A stretch of DNA of 64,000 nucleotides from Collinsella aerofaciens (GCF_015561195.1 NZ_JADMSU010000003.1:125465-189464); one strand, 5' to 3'. Positions 25,770 through 34,250 are shown, numbered from the stretch's first letter. Notes: generated by a model not told the origin, from the letters alone. Numbers and translations: made by a program.

Positions 25770-27683
25770 ATGAGGAAAACTCACCCCGTCAACGCGCTCA
25801 AGAAGCTAGGCATAGGCCTCGCCTTTGGAGCTGCAACCATCATGTCCATGCCGACCTCTGCGCTCGCCTGCACGCAGATGTACATGGGCAAAGACCTAAC
25901 AGCCGACGGCAACACGTACTACGGCCGCGCCGAGGACTTTGGCAAGCGCTATCTTAAGCACTACGGCATCGAACCTGCCCACGAACCTGGCTTTACGTAC
26001 AGCTCGATTGAATCTGCTTTTGAATACACTTCGAACAAGCCCACCTATCGCTACAGCTATGTGCGCGACCACCCCTCCAACTGGATGGGTCGCACCGACG
26101 CCTACTCCGAAGCCGGCATCAACGAGAAGGGCGTCTCCTGCTCTGCCACGCTGAGCACCTCCTATAACGAGGAGGCCGATGCAGCAGACCCCATCGATGA
26201 GGAAGTAGGTCTGGGCGAATACAGCTACGGCAGCATCATCCTGGGCGAGAGTGCCACTGCCCGCGAGGGCGTCGAGCTTCTCGGCAGCCTGATCGATGAT
26301 CAAGGCGTCTGCACCAACGACCAGATCATCATCGCCGACAACAACGAGACCTGGCTGTTCGCCACACTTTCCGCCCATCAGTGGATCGCCATGAAGCTCG
26401 CTGACGACGTCGCGTCGCTCAACCCTAATATCGGGAGCCTCAACTACGATGTCGACCTCAATGACACCGAGAATTGCCTCCACTCTGAAAAGATCCAATC
26501 CATGCCCGAAGAAAAGGGTTTCGCCAAATACTCCGCTGACGGCAAATTCGATGTCGCCCAAACGTATGGCGAAAGCCTCGCCGATTCCGGCGTAAACCAG
26601 TGGTCCCGCTATGTGCAAGGCCGCGATTATTTTGGTAGTCAGCTGACCGAAGGCACAGATTACGACATTATCACAGTAAAGAAGAAAGGAAAACCTGACC
26701 AAAAGGGAGCCATGGTCAGCGAAATCCAGCCCCTGTTCTTCAAGCCTGGCAAGTCTGGTTGGAGCACTTTCGAGTTGATTCGCGCCTTCGGCAACCGCGG
26801 CGAGAACGTCCCTGGCCTCAACGCGAACACTGATGGTGTTTATTGCATCGGCAGCGAGCGCAACACCGAGATCAACCTCTTCCAGATTCGTCGCGGGTAT
26901 GACCCCGAAGTCGCTACCATCCAGTGGGAAATGCTCTCCCGCGCTGCGTACTCCGTCGCCATCCCGTTGTACTCCGCTCTGATAACTGAGGTCAGCCCGT
27001 ACTTCAGCGATCAGACCGTCTCCTTCGATCACTGCAAACAGACTGACGTCGTGTACAACGAGGAGCCCGAGAACTCAATCAACTACGTCCTCATGGACAT
27101 CAGCTCGCTCTGCTTTGAGAACCCTGACACCCTTGGTATCAGCGTCCGTGCCTACCTCGATGCGCTCCAGAACGAGCTCATCGAGCAGAACAAGGAAGTT
27201 GACGCCGCCATGCTGGCCGAGACGACCCCCGAGGGCCGCACTGCCCTAGCCAACAAGGCCGGCAAGGCTGCTACCGAGAACACCTACGTCAAGTGCAAGG
27301 CCCTGCTCCAGGAGATGCGCGAATACCTGAAGGCTGAGAACTTCGACGAGCCCTTCACTCCGAGCGATCTGAACACTGAGACCAACGGCCTCAAGGTATC
27401 CATCACCTACGCCAAGGATGCTCTTGCCACCGACCCCGTCACCCCGGATCAGCCCGGTACCCCCGAGCAGCCCGCTAAGCCCGAGCAGCCGGCCGCCAAG
27501 CCTGAGAAGCCTGGCAAGTCCGACACCACGACCACGGTAACCACTAACAAGACGAACACCAAGGGCAGCCTGCCCACCACTGGCGATCGTTTTGATGGCC
27601 GCATGGTGGCCGCATTCGCCATCGCTGGCGTTGCCGTCATCTCCGCAGGCGGTTACTTCCTCTACCGTCGCAATAAGGAGTAA
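25770..27683 (+). CDS. Wall-anchored C69-family dipeptidase
   Basis: A 637-residue secreted peptidase. A signal peptide ends at SALA; the next residue is Cys34, the N-terminal nucleophile expected for C69 (PepD-like) Ntn hydrolases, so signal cleavage itself would expose the catalytic residue. The enzyme domain runs to about residue 520. A Pro/Glu/Lys-rich spacer (about 555-590) leads to LPTTG at about 601, a hydrophobic helix and YRRNKE, the sortase anchor pattern. The enzyme should sit on the cell wall and cleave dipeptides or other amide substrates. It has its own leader hairpin and terminator. Confidence 0.92.
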   Translation: MRKTHPVNALKKLGIGLAFGAATIMSMPTSALACTQMYMGKDLTADGNTYYGRAEDFGKRYLKHYGIEPAHEPGFTYSSIESAFEYTSNKPTYRYSYVRDHPSNWMGRTDAYSEAGINEKGVSCSATLSTSYNEEADAADPIDEEVGLGEYSYGSIILGESATAREGVELLGSLIDDQGVCTNDQIIIADNNETWLFATLSAHQWIAMKLADDVASLNPNIGSLNYDVDLNDTENCLHSEKIQSMPEEKGFAKYSADGKFDVAQTYGESLADSGVNQWSRYVQGRDYFGSQLTEGTDYDIITVKKKGKPDQKGAMVSEIQPLFFKPGKSGWSTFELIRAFGNRGENVPGLNANTDGVYCIGSERNTEINLFQIRRGYDPEVATIQWEMLSRAAYSVAIPLYSALITEVSPYFSDQTVSFDHCKQTDVVYNEEPENSINYVLMDISSLCFENPDTLGISVRAYLDALQNELIEQNKEVDAAMLAETTPEGRTALANKAGKAATENTYVKCKALLQEMREYLKAENFDEPFTPSDLNTETNGLKVSITYAKDALATDPVTPDQPGTPEQPAKPEQPAAKPEKPGKSDTTTTVTTNKTNTKGSLPTTGDRFDGRMVAAFAIAGVAVISAGGYFLYRRNKE

Positions 27684-27690
27684 CGTCTTA

Positions 27691-27743
27691 GCTGAGCGGG
27701 CGAGGCAGCAATGGCAGCCTCGCCCGCTTAACCCGCCTTTTTG
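27691..27743 (+). terminator. Dipeptidase gene terminator
   Basis: AGCGGGCGAGGC pairs with GCCTCGCCCGCT around an AGCAATGGCA loop; a TTTTT run follows about ten bases later. It sits 11 bases past the stop codon. Confidence 0.8.
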
Positions 27744-27806
27744 ACCGACGGGAAACCCGCCTGAAATCTTTTTTAAAAAGATTTCCCCGCACACACTTCG
27801 CTGTGC

Positions 27807-27812
27807 TATAGT
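27807..27812 (+). promoter_or_regulatory. Extended -10 promoter of the Trp leader
   Basis: TGC-TATAGT is a good extended -10 element. No TTGACA-like -35 is seen, which extended -10 promoters can lack. Transcription would start near 27819, about 50 bases before the leader peptide. Confidence 0.55.
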
Positions 27813-27870
27813 GCAGCGCAACAGCAACTAGGTGCGACCGCGCCACGGCATCACGAAAGGAGCCACCAAC

Positions 27871-27939
27871 ATGAAGAACACGATGAACTCTCTCAACAAC
27901 TGGTGGTGGCGTGATGCGAATACGATCGGTCGACAGTGA
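27871..27939 (+). CDS. Tryptophan leader peptide
   Basis: A 22-codon frame, MKNTMNSLNNWWWRDANTIG followed by RQ, with AAAGGAG seven bases upstream. Three consecutive Trp codons at 27901-27909 are the signature of ribosome-mediated attenuation: when charged tRNA-Trp is scarce the ribosome stalls there and blocks the adjacent RNA strand (27908-27914). The downstream terminator and Trp-transport-like genes fit this reading. The peptide itself is unlikely to have another function. Confidence 0.88.
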   Translation: MKNTMNSLNNWWWRDANTIGRQ

Positions 27940-28007
27940 GTCCCTCACGCCTGTTTTTGCGCTCTAGGTGATTGGAAGGCCTCCGGTTTCGACCGGGGGC
28001 CTTTTTC
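27908..28007 (+). promoter_or_regulatory. Transcription attenuator (Trp-responsive)
   Basis: Strand 1, GGCGTGA (27908-27914), begins within the last Trp codon and pairs with strand 2, TCACGCC (27945-27951). The terminator stem is AGGCCTCCGGT (27977-27987) with ACCGGGGGCCT (27992-28002) around a TTCG tetraloop, then TTTTTCT. Strand 2 can alternatively pair with AGGTGA (27967-27972), and CGGTCGA (27927-27933) is complementary to TCGACCG (27989-27995) within the terminator, giving possible antiterminator pairings. Which of these operates is inferred, not shown. Confidence 0.8.
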
Positions 28008-28083
28008 TATCTCGAGCCCGATCGCATTCGCATCACGCGCCTCCGCTTTTCTCTTGCACTCCCCTTCCGAAAGGATTTTCACC

Positions 28084-28656
28084 ATGTCTCAGAACACCAC
28101 CGCCACCCAGCCCCGCACCGTCCAGACCGCCGACCGCGGCAAACTCGATGTCCGCGCCCTCGTCCTGCTCGCCATCCTGCTCGCCGCCGGCTTCATCCTC
28201 AACTTCACCGTCGGCAAGGCAATCTCGGGCATCTCGGGCGGCATGATCAGCCCCGAGTTCATCATCTCGGCCTTCTGCCTCACCATCCTGGTCGTTCGCC
28301 CCAACATCGGCCAGGCGCTCGTCATTGGCCTCATCTCGGCTGCCGTAATCCAGATCACCACCACTTCGCCGTTCGTCGATTTTGCCGCCGAGGGCATTGC
28401 CGCCATGCTCATGGCCGGCATCGTCAACGCCGCCGGCAAGAACGGTCAGGTCAAACCCGCCATCGCCATTGTCGCAACCTTCCTGACCACCTTTGTCTCG
28501 GGCGTCATCTTCATGGTCATCAAGATGGCCATGCTCGGCGTGGTCGGCGAGCTCGCCGCCGCCATGCTGCCCGTCGTCGCCATGACCGCCGTCTTTAACG
28601 CCATTCTGGTCGGTGCCCTCTACCTGCCCATTCAGAAGGCCCTGAGGCTCAACTAA
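28084..28656 (+). CDS. TrpP-like membrane protein (ECF S component), copy 1
   Basis: A 190-residue integral membrane protein with about five or six helices; family-like segments are VRALVLLAILLAAGFILN, then ISGGMISPEFIISAFCL. It resembles the TrpP/substrate-binding S components of ECF transporters. The Trp leader and attenuator upstream and the ECF ATPase and T genes downstream indicate tryptophan or a close compound as the substrate. AAAGGA lies before the ATG. Alternative: a free-standing transporter that does not need the ATPases. Confidence 0.75.
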   Translation: MSQNTTATQPRTVQTADRGKLDVRALVLLAILLAAGFILNFTVGKAISGISGGMISPEFIISAFCLTILVVRPNIGQALVIGLISAAVIQITTTSPFVDFAAEGIAAMLMAGIVNAAGKNGQVKPAIAIVATFLTTFVSGVIFMVIKMAMLGVVGELAAAMLPVVAMTAVFNAILVGALYLPIQKALRLN

Positions 28657-28662
28657 CCCGCT

Positions 28663-28767
28663 CGGCTTTACGAGGGCCCCATCTTGGCGTTCATTCGTCG
28701 CTCGCGTACCCAAGTACGCTTCGCTCCTCTTTCGCGCCAACCTGGGGCCCTCGTAAAGTCGTCTCTG
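28663..28767. repeat. Nested inverted repeat D
   Basis: Arms of 27 bases at about 28662-28688 and 28735-28761 pair with three mismatches; inside is GCGTAC/GTACGC. Unlike the other nested repeats it lies between co-directional genes, inside the ECF locus, so it could partly terminate transcription or stabilise the upstream mRNA and set S-component levels. Confidence 0.7.
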
Positions 28768-28863
28768 TGCTCCATTATTCAAAATTAATCCCCTTTTCGA
28801 TTTAACCCCTTTCGTGGGGGTCCAGGATACTTTTATCTCAAATCTCACCTTAAGGAGAACATC

Positions 28864-29415
28864 ATGGCCGCCAACACTCAGGCTCGTACTATTTCTACCA
28901 ACGCCGCTTACGACAAAGGCATCCTCGATATCACCTCGCTGGTCCTGCTCGCCGTCCTGCTTGCCGCCGGCTTTATCCTCAACATAACCGTAGGCAATGC
29001 CCTGGCCGTCACGGGCATCAAGCCGCAGTTCATCATTGCCGCCTATGCCCTAGCCATCGCGCTCACGCAGGCAAGCTTTGCTCAGGCCGCCATCTTTGGC
29101 ATCTTATCGGCCGCCGTTATCCAGATCACTACGTCAATCCCTGGCCTCAACTTTGTCACCGAGCTTGCCGGCGCGCTGACGATGGCAGCGCTCGTTAAGT
29201 CAAACATCGGCGGCAGCAAGGTCAATCCCTTCATCGCCGGTCTGCTCACCACCCTGGTCTCGGGTGCCCTCTTCGCCGTCCTGGGCACCGTCATCATGGA
29301 TGCCGCGCTGCCCACGGCGCTCGCCAAGGTGCCCATCGTGCTCGGCACTGCCGTCTTCAACGCCGTCGTGGTCCAGGCCCTCTTCTTCCCCCTCCGCATG
29401 GTGCTCAACAAATAG
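28864..29415 (+). CDS. TrpP-like membrane protein (ECF S component), copy 2
   Basis: A 183-residue paralogue of the preceding protein, sharing the LVLLAVLLAAGFILN core and the PQFIIAAYALAI and AAVIQITTSIPGLNF segments. AAGGAG precedes the ATG. It has no Trp leader of its own. Two S components for one ECF module could bind different substrates, tryptophan and an indole-like or other aromatic compound, but this is inference. Confidence 0.72.
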   Translation: MAANTQARTISTNAAYDKGILDITSLVLLAVLLAAGFILNITVGNALAVTGIKPQFIIAAYALAIALTQASFAQAAIFGILSAAVIQITTSIPGLNFVTELAGALTMAALVKSNIGGSKVNPFIAGLLTTLVSGALFAVLGTVIMDAALPTALAKVPIVLGTAVFNAVVVQALFFPLRMVLNK

Positions 29416-29484
29416 CCTGATATGATGGACGGAGCCGCAACTCCACGGCCCCGTCATCAAAAGACTGTCCCAGACAACTAGCTC

Positions 29485-29528
29485 TTGGGGACGTTCTTAA
29501 ACGACTAGTCATGTAAGAACGTCCCCAA
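29485..29528. repeat. Inverted repeat upstream of the ECF ATPase gene
   Basis: TTGGGGACGTTCTTA (29485-29499) pairs perfectly with TAAGAACGTCCCCAA (29514-29528). The loop contains a further palindrome, GACTAGTC. It ends 18 bases before the ATPase start codon. It could be a terminator-like stem, an mRNA processing site or a REP-type repeat. Confidence 0.7.
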
Positions 29529-29546
29529 TGACTATGAAAGGTATCC

Positions 29547-31298
29547 ATGGAAACGATCATCAACGTCGACGATGTCTCGTTCTCCTATGGCACGCAAACC
29601 GAGCGGGCGCTCAGCCACATCTCGCTCAGCGTGAACAAGGGAGATTTCATCGGCATCATCGGGCCCTCGGGCGCCGGCAAGTCCACGCTTGCCGCTTGCC
29701 TGTCGGGTGCCGTGCCACACCACTACACCGGCACGTTCTTTGGGTCCGTCATGGTTAACGGCCACGACACCTGCGAAGCCTCGCTCACCGACGTGTCGCA
29801 AATCGTCGGCAGCGTGCTGCAGGATATCGACACGCAGATGGTCGCCTCGGTCGTCGAGGACGAGATGCTCTTTGGCCTCGAGAACTTTGGCGTTCCCCAC
29901 GACCAGATCGAGCAGCGCGTGAGCGAAACGCTCGAGACCGTCGGCATCAGCGACCTGCGCGACCGCGAGATCGCCACCCTCTCGGGCGGACAGAAACAAA
30001 AGGTAGCCATCGCCGCCATCCTCGCCATGCGTCCGCGCGTCTTGGTTCTCGACGAGCCCACCGCGGCACTCGACCCCGCCAGCTCCACGTTGGTCTTCGA
30101 GACGCTGCGTGAGGCAAACCGCGCACTTGGAATTACCATCGTCGTCGTTGAGCAAAAGGTCGCCCTGCTCTCGGAGTACTGCAACCGCGTGCTCGTGCTC
30201 AACCATGGCGAAATCGCGCTGCAGGGCGAGCCACACGAGGTCTTCGCGCATACCGACGAGCTCCGTGCCATCGGCGTCGACTGCCCTCGCGTCACGCGTA
30301 TCTTCAATAGCCTCGAGGCCGATGGCCTGGTAAGCGGTACCCCTTGCTTGGATGTCGATGAGGCCGAGCGCCTGATTTCGGGCATCGTCGACCCCGCACA
30401 CGTAAGCAACGACATTCAGGCACCCGCCGGCTCCCCGCATGCACCGTCGTTGCGCCCTCATGCCAAGGACGCCGAGCCCGTGCTCACCTTCGACCATGTT
30501 GAGTTTGCCTATCCCAATGGCGGCGCTACCGTCCACGACCTCAACCTGACCCTCTATCCCGGCGAGCTCGTGGGCATCGTCGGCCAAAACGGCGCTGGCA
30601 AGACCACGCTCACCAAGCTGCTCACGGGCCTGCTTAAGCCCGCCTCGGGCAGCGTGCGCGTCACGGGACTGGATACCGCAGCCGTTCCCACGAGCCGCAT
30701 CGCCCGCGAAGTCGCAACCCTCTTCCAAAACCCCGACCGCCAGATCTGCAAGGACACCGTGCTCGACGAGGTCGCCTTTGGCCTGGAGCTTGCCGGCATC
30801 GACCGTGCCGAGGCGCTGCGTCGCGCCCAGCTCGTCATCGACCGCTTTGGCTTGCCGGCCGACGAGGCGCCCTTCTCGCTCTCGCGCGGTCAGCGCCAGA
30901 TGGTGGCACTCGCCTCCGTCGTGGTCGTAGAGCCCAAAATCGTGGTGCTCGACGAGCCCACGAGCGGCCTTGACTACCGTGAGTGCATGACCGTCATGGA
31001 AACGGTGCGCACCATGGCCGAGCGCGGCTGCGCCGTGATTATGGTCTGCCACGATATGGAAGTCGTCTCGGATTTTGCCGAGCGCATTGTGGTAATGGCC
31101 GACGGTCGCATCCTCGACCGCGGCCGCACGCACGAGCTATTCTCGAACATCGATCTCATGCAGCGTGCCTATGTTGAGCCGCCCCAGGTTATTGAACTCT
31201 CGCGCCGTCTGGCATCTTCCGTCTCGCCCGCTTTTGCGCAGGTAAGCGAGGTCACCGATGTCGTTCGCATTACCAAGGAGATGGTCCACCGTGGTTAA
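29547..31298 (+). CDS. ECF transporter ATPase, fused double ABC domain
   Basis: A 583-residue protein with two ABC ATPase domains in one chain. Domain 1 (about 1-245) has Walker A GPSGAGKST, signature LSGGQKQ and VLDEPTAALD. Domain 2 (about 315-560) has GQNGAGKTT, a signature that reads LSRGQRQ, and VLDEPTSGLD. It powers uptake with the T component downstream and the S components upstream. Most ECF systems use two separate ATPase genes, so the fusion is notable but known. It overlaps the T gene by eight bases. Confidence 0.93.
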   Translation: METIINVDDVSFSYGTQTERALSHISLSVNKGDFIGIIGPSGAGKSTLAACLSGAVPHHYTGTFFGSVMVNGHDTCEASLTDVSQIVGSVLQDIDTQMVASVVEDEMLFGLENFGVPHDQIEQRVSETLETVGISDLRDREIATLSGGQKQKVAIAAILAMRPRVLVLDEPTAALDPASSTLVFETLREANRALGITIVVVEQKVALLSEYCNRVLVLNHGEIALQGEPHEVFAHTDELRAIGVDCPRVTRIFNSLEADGLVSGTPCLDVDEAERLISGIVDPAHVSNDIQAPAGSPHAPSLRPHAKDAEPVLTFDHVEFAYPNGGATVHDLNLTLYPGELVGIVGQNGAGKTTLTKLLTGLLKPASGSVRVTGLDTAAVPTSRIAREVATLFQNPDRQICKDTVLDEVAFGLELAGIDRAEALRRAQLVIDRFGLPADEAPFSLSRGQRQMVALASVVVVEPKIVVLDEPTSGLDYRECMTVMETVRTMAERGCAVIMVCHDMEVVSDFAERIVVMADGRILDRGRTHELFSNIDLMQRAYVEPPQVIELSRRLASSVSPAFAQVSEVTDVVRITKEMVHRG

Positions 31299-32037
31299 CG
31301 TCATCGACTACATGCCGGGCGATACGCTGCTGCATCGCCTGAACCCCGTCGTCAAACTGGGCCTCGCCGCCGCCATCATCGTCGGCATCTTCTTGTCCGA
31401 CACCTACGTGGCGCTGCTGGGCTTTTTGGCACTCACCCTTGCGCTGGGTGCCTATGCCGGTGTCGTCGACCGTCTGTTCTCGTTGCTCAAGTTGCTGATT
31501 CCGCTCGCGCTTATCATGCTGGTGCTCCAGCTAGCCTTTATGCGCGATGGCAACGTTGTGTGGGGCTTTATCACCGACACGGGCCTCATCACAGGATCGA
31601 AGGCCTGTCTGCGCCTGCTGGGTGTGGCGTTACCGCTCATCCTCATGCTCATGGTGACCAAGCTCAACGACCTTGCCAACGCCTGCGTCGAGGTGCTGCA
31701 CGTACCGTATCGCTATGCTTTCACCTTTACCACGGCGCTGCGCTTTGTGCCGGTGTTTGGTCAGGAGATGAACGCCATCATGGAGGCGCAGACCGCACGC
31801 GGCGTCGAGTACGACACCAAAAACCCCATCAAGAAGCTTAAGCTCATGCTGCCACTGTGCGTGCCACTGCTCATCTCGAGCGTAGGCAAGACCGATGCCA
31901 CGGCCTTGGCGGCAGAACAGCGCGGCTTCTATCTGCGTACACGCGCCAGCTCGTACAAGCGCTACCCCATCAAGGGCCTGGACATCGCCGTGCTCGTCGT
32001 CAGCATCGCCCTCATCGCCATCGGCTTCCTGTTCTAG
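31291..32037 (+). CDS. ECF transporter T component
   Basis: A 248-residue EcfT/CbiQ-family membrane scaffold with about five helices. The coupling-helix motif region lies in EAQTARGVEY, and a second Ala-Arg-Gly-like motif in AAEQRGFYLR. A GTG at 31291 is the likely start, with AAGGAG ten bases upstream and an eight-base overlap with the ATPase gene. It completes an S-S-AA-T module that looks dedicated rather than shared (group I organisation). Confidence 0.9.
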   Translation: MVNVIDYMPGDTLLHRLNPVVKLGLAAAIIVGIFLSDTYVALLGFLALTLALGAYAGVVDRLFSLLKLLIPLALIMLVLQLAFMRDGNVVWGFITDTGLITGSKACLRLLGVALPLILMLMVTKLNDLANACVEVLHVPYRYAFTFTTALRFVPVFGQEMNAIMEAQTARGVEYDTKNPIKKLKLMLPLCVPLLISSVGKTDATALAAEQRGFYLRTRASSYKRYPIKGLDIAVLVVSIALIAIGFLF

Positions 32038-32066
32038 TTCGCCACCGACAGCAACCGCCCAACGCA

Positions 32067-32105
32067 AAAGGCCTCGGCTCGCACCAAACGAGCCGAGGCC
32101 TTTAC
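32067..32105 (+). terminator. ECF operon terminator
   Basis: AAAGGCCTCGGCTCG pairs perfectly with CGAGCCGAGGCCTTT around a 7-base loop, 30 bases after the T-component stop. Confidence 0.88.
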
Positions 32106-32132
32106 TGTTTTCCCAGATAAAACCTACCAGAA

Positions 32133-32154
32133 TTAACCTGTCCCTTTTTGACAG
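32133..32154. terminator. Short hairpin after the racemase gene
   Basis: ACCTGTC pairs with GACAGGT around CCCTTTTTG, just past the stop codon of the minus-strand racemase. It could end that transcript weakly. The word also resembles parts of the repeats around the gene at 46.1-47.3 kb. Confidence 0.4.
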
Positions 32155-32162
32155 GTCGGAAG

Positions 32163-32909
32163 CTAGAGGCGGTAGGGGGCGCCGCTGCGGATGATGGATT
32201 CGCGCACCAGGACATCCATGGCATCGAGGGTGATCTCGGGCATCTCTCGATACTTCTGCAGCACCGATAGCTCGGTGCAGGCCAGAATGACACGGTCGCA
32301 GCCGCTACGGGCGAACTCCCACATCACGCGGTCGAACTTATCCATATCGGGCTCACGTCCGGCCTTCACATCATCGTAGATAAGCGACATCACATCGTTC
32401 TGACGTTTCTCGCTGGGATAGACAACCTCAACACCCGCAGCCTCGCACTCGCGGCCGTAGACGCCCGCGCCCACGGTTCCGTCGGTGCCCATAATGCCGA
32501 TCTTGCGCACCGGCTCGGCCGGCATACTCAGGTTGGGGTCGAACTCGCACTCCCCCATCACCGCACCCGCAAGGGCATAGCGAACCGACTCGCGCGGCAT
32601 GTGGATAATCGGCACCTTCGTAAACGACTGGATCTGGTCGTAGAAGTAGTGTGACGTGTTGCAGGGAATGGCAATGTGCGCGCAGCCCAGCGACTCGAGT
32701 GCCTGGGCACACTCTTTCATGGTCGTCAGCAGCTTGGCATGCTCGCCGGTCTTAATGGCAAGCGTGCGGTCGGGCATGGTCGACTTGGAGAGCACCACCA
32801 TGTCGATATGTTCCTGATCGCAGGCAGCAGCCGTATGACGCACTACCTGGTCGTAGTAATACGACGTGGCCTCGGCGCCCATGCCGCCGATAACTCCCAG
32901 CTTTTCCAT
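32163..32909 (-). CDS. Aspartate/glutamate racemase family
   Basis: A 248-residue cofactor-independent racemase. N-terminal LGVIGGMGAEATSYYYD is typical of aspartate racemases; the catalytic cysteines are in AIPCNTSHYFY and ILACTELSVL. AAGGAGG precedes the ATG by five bases. The gene follows, on the same strand, a ligase resembling the D-aspartate ligase of Enterococcus faecium, where a racemase and ligase are likewise paired. It therefore probably makes D-aspartate for peptidoglycan cross-bridges. Glutamate as substrate cannot be excluded. Confidence 0.87.
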   Translation of the reverse strand: MEKLGVIGGMGAEATSYYYDQVVRHTAAACDQEHIDMVVLSKSTMPDRTLAIKTGEHAKLLTTMKECAQALESLGCAHIAIPCNTSHYFYDQIQSFTKVPIIHMPRESVRYALAGAVMGECEFDPNLSMPAEPVRKIGIMGTDGTVGAGVYGRECEAAGVEVVYPSEKRQNDVMSLIYDDVKAGREPDMDKFDRVMWEFARSGCDRVILACTELSVLQKYREMPEITLDAMDVLVRESIIRSGAPYRL

Positions 32910-32993
32910 CGCCGCCTCCTTGGTGACGCTTGCGCAATTGCGCGTATCATACCCGCGCCCGCCCGATGTAAACCGGACGGGCGCCGCACTCAT

Positions 32994-34250
32994 CTACTTG
33001 TAATACGTCTTGAACAGCTTAAAGTGGCGCAGCTTGGTGTGCCACATGCGCAGCCAGCGGTTAAAGACAAAGTCGCCCTTCATAAACGAAGGGTCGGCGC
33101 CCTTGCCTTCCTTGTCCAGGCGATGCACCTTAGCGCGCAGCTCGGGATCCTTGACGTACTTGTCGACGACACCCATGGGGACGACCATCCACAGCGCCTC
33201 GTCCTGCGCCGTCACAAACTCCGGCTCAAACGGGCGGTTGAACACATACTCGTCCACCACATACTTGGCAACGTTAAAGCCGCTGTTAGTGACGTAGTAG
33301 TTGCTGCGACCTTGGCGCGTGTTGAAATCGAAGAACTTAAACGAGCCGTCGCGCTCGTCGTACTTAACGTCAAAGTTGGAATAGCCCACAAAGTGAAGGT
33401 CCTCGAGCAACTTGCGCACGCCGCCCATGAGCTTGTCATTGGGCTCGGTGATGATACAGGCGTGGTTGCCGACACCGTGAGGCTGATGCTCCTCGAGCAG
33501 CACGTGACCCAGGCACATCATGCGCACCTTGCCGTTGCGGTCGGAATAACTGGTGAGCACGCGCATGTACTCGTCGTTGCCGGGCACGCGATCCTGCAAG
33601 ATCAGGTCGTCGGTGTAGCCGCTGGCATACGAGTCGCGAATAACCTGTTCCAACTCGGCACGGTCGGCAATCTCATAGGCCTTTTTCTGGCCCTCGAACT
33701 CGTGCTGCCACCACATGATGCCATCGGAAGGCTTCAGGATCATCGGGTAGGGAAAATCGATCTGGTCGAGCACTTCGGCAGGTGCCTCGCCCTGGGCGTT
33801 CAGCATCGCCATGGTGAAGGTAAAGGTATGCGGATAGGGCACGCCGTGCTTCTCGCACAGCTCGTAGAAGATCTCCTTCTTCTGGCACTGCTCGAGCATG
33901 CTGTAGGGCGCGTAGGGAGCGACGATGTTATCCGCCAGCTCATGGGCGTCCTTGGCTTGAGCCACGAGGGCAACATAGTTATCGCCACAGCCCACAAGGA
34001 CAATCGTCTTGTCGGCATGCGCTTGGGCAATGCCGTTGACGGTTTTGAGCATCACGGGCATGGTGTCGATATCCACGTTGGGCGTGTAGTCGATAATCTG
34101 GCTGCGGTACGCGGGACCCGTCTGGTACTTGCCAAAGACCAGGCTCTTGACCTGGTACTCCTCGTAGAAGGCGCGCGCCACCGAATAGGCGTTGATGTCG
34201 CCGCCGAGCAGCACGGGGATGAACTCGCGCTCTGTAAACTGCAATGCCAT
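32994..34250 (-). CDS. ATP-grasp carboxylate-amine ligase, D-aspartate ligase-like
   Basis: A 418-residue ATP-grasp enzyme. Its N-terminus, FIPVLLGGDINAYSVARAFYEEY, shown here in part as PVLLGGDINAYSVARAF, resembles the Enterococcus D-aspartate ligase; ATP-binding features include MILKPSDG and the metal-binding FDFNTRQGRSN. It would join D-aspartate to the peptidoglycan precursor stem peptide in the cytoplasm. The racemase gene lies 84 bases downstream. A related amino-acid ligase with a different substrate is the alternative. Confidence 0.75.
   Translation of the reverse strand: MALQFTEREFIPVLLGGDINAYSVARAFYEEYQVKSLVFGKYQTGPAYRSQIIDYTPNVDIDTMPVMLKTVNGIAQAHADKTIVLVGCGDNYVALVAQAKDAHELADNIVAPYAPYSMLEQCQKKEIFYELCEKHGVPYPHTFTFTMAMLNAQGEAPAEVLDQIDFPYPMILKPSDGIMWWQHEFEGQKKAYEIADRAELEQVIRDSYASGYTDDLILQDRVPGNDEYMRVLTSYSDRNGKVRMMCLGHVLLEEHQPHGVGNHACIITEPNDKLMGGVRKLLEDLHFVGYSNFDVKYDERDGSFKFFDFNTRQGRSNYYVTNSGFNVAKYVVDEYVFNRPFEPEFVTAQDEALWMVVPMGVVDKYVKDPELRAKVHRLDKEGKGADPSFMKGDFVFNRWLRMWHTKLRHFKLFKTYYK

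Larger units (their letters stand above)
27684..28083 (+). other. Leader region of the tryptophan ECF operon
   Basis: This stretch without a long gene contains, in order, the dipeptidase terminator, a promoter, a Trp-rich leader peptide, a set of mutually exclusive stems, an intrinsic terminator and the ribosome site of the first S-component gene. Confidence 0.8.

Noticed and set aside
28033-28848. 271-codon frame on the minus strand over the first S-component gene
   Set aside because: It is acidic low-complexity sequence antisense to a clear membrane protein with ribosome site and leader.
29547-31298. Double ABC protein as an ABC-F factor or an exporter ATPase
   Set aside because: It has no ABC-F linker, and it overlaps an EcfT-type gene and follows S-component genes, which fits ECF import.
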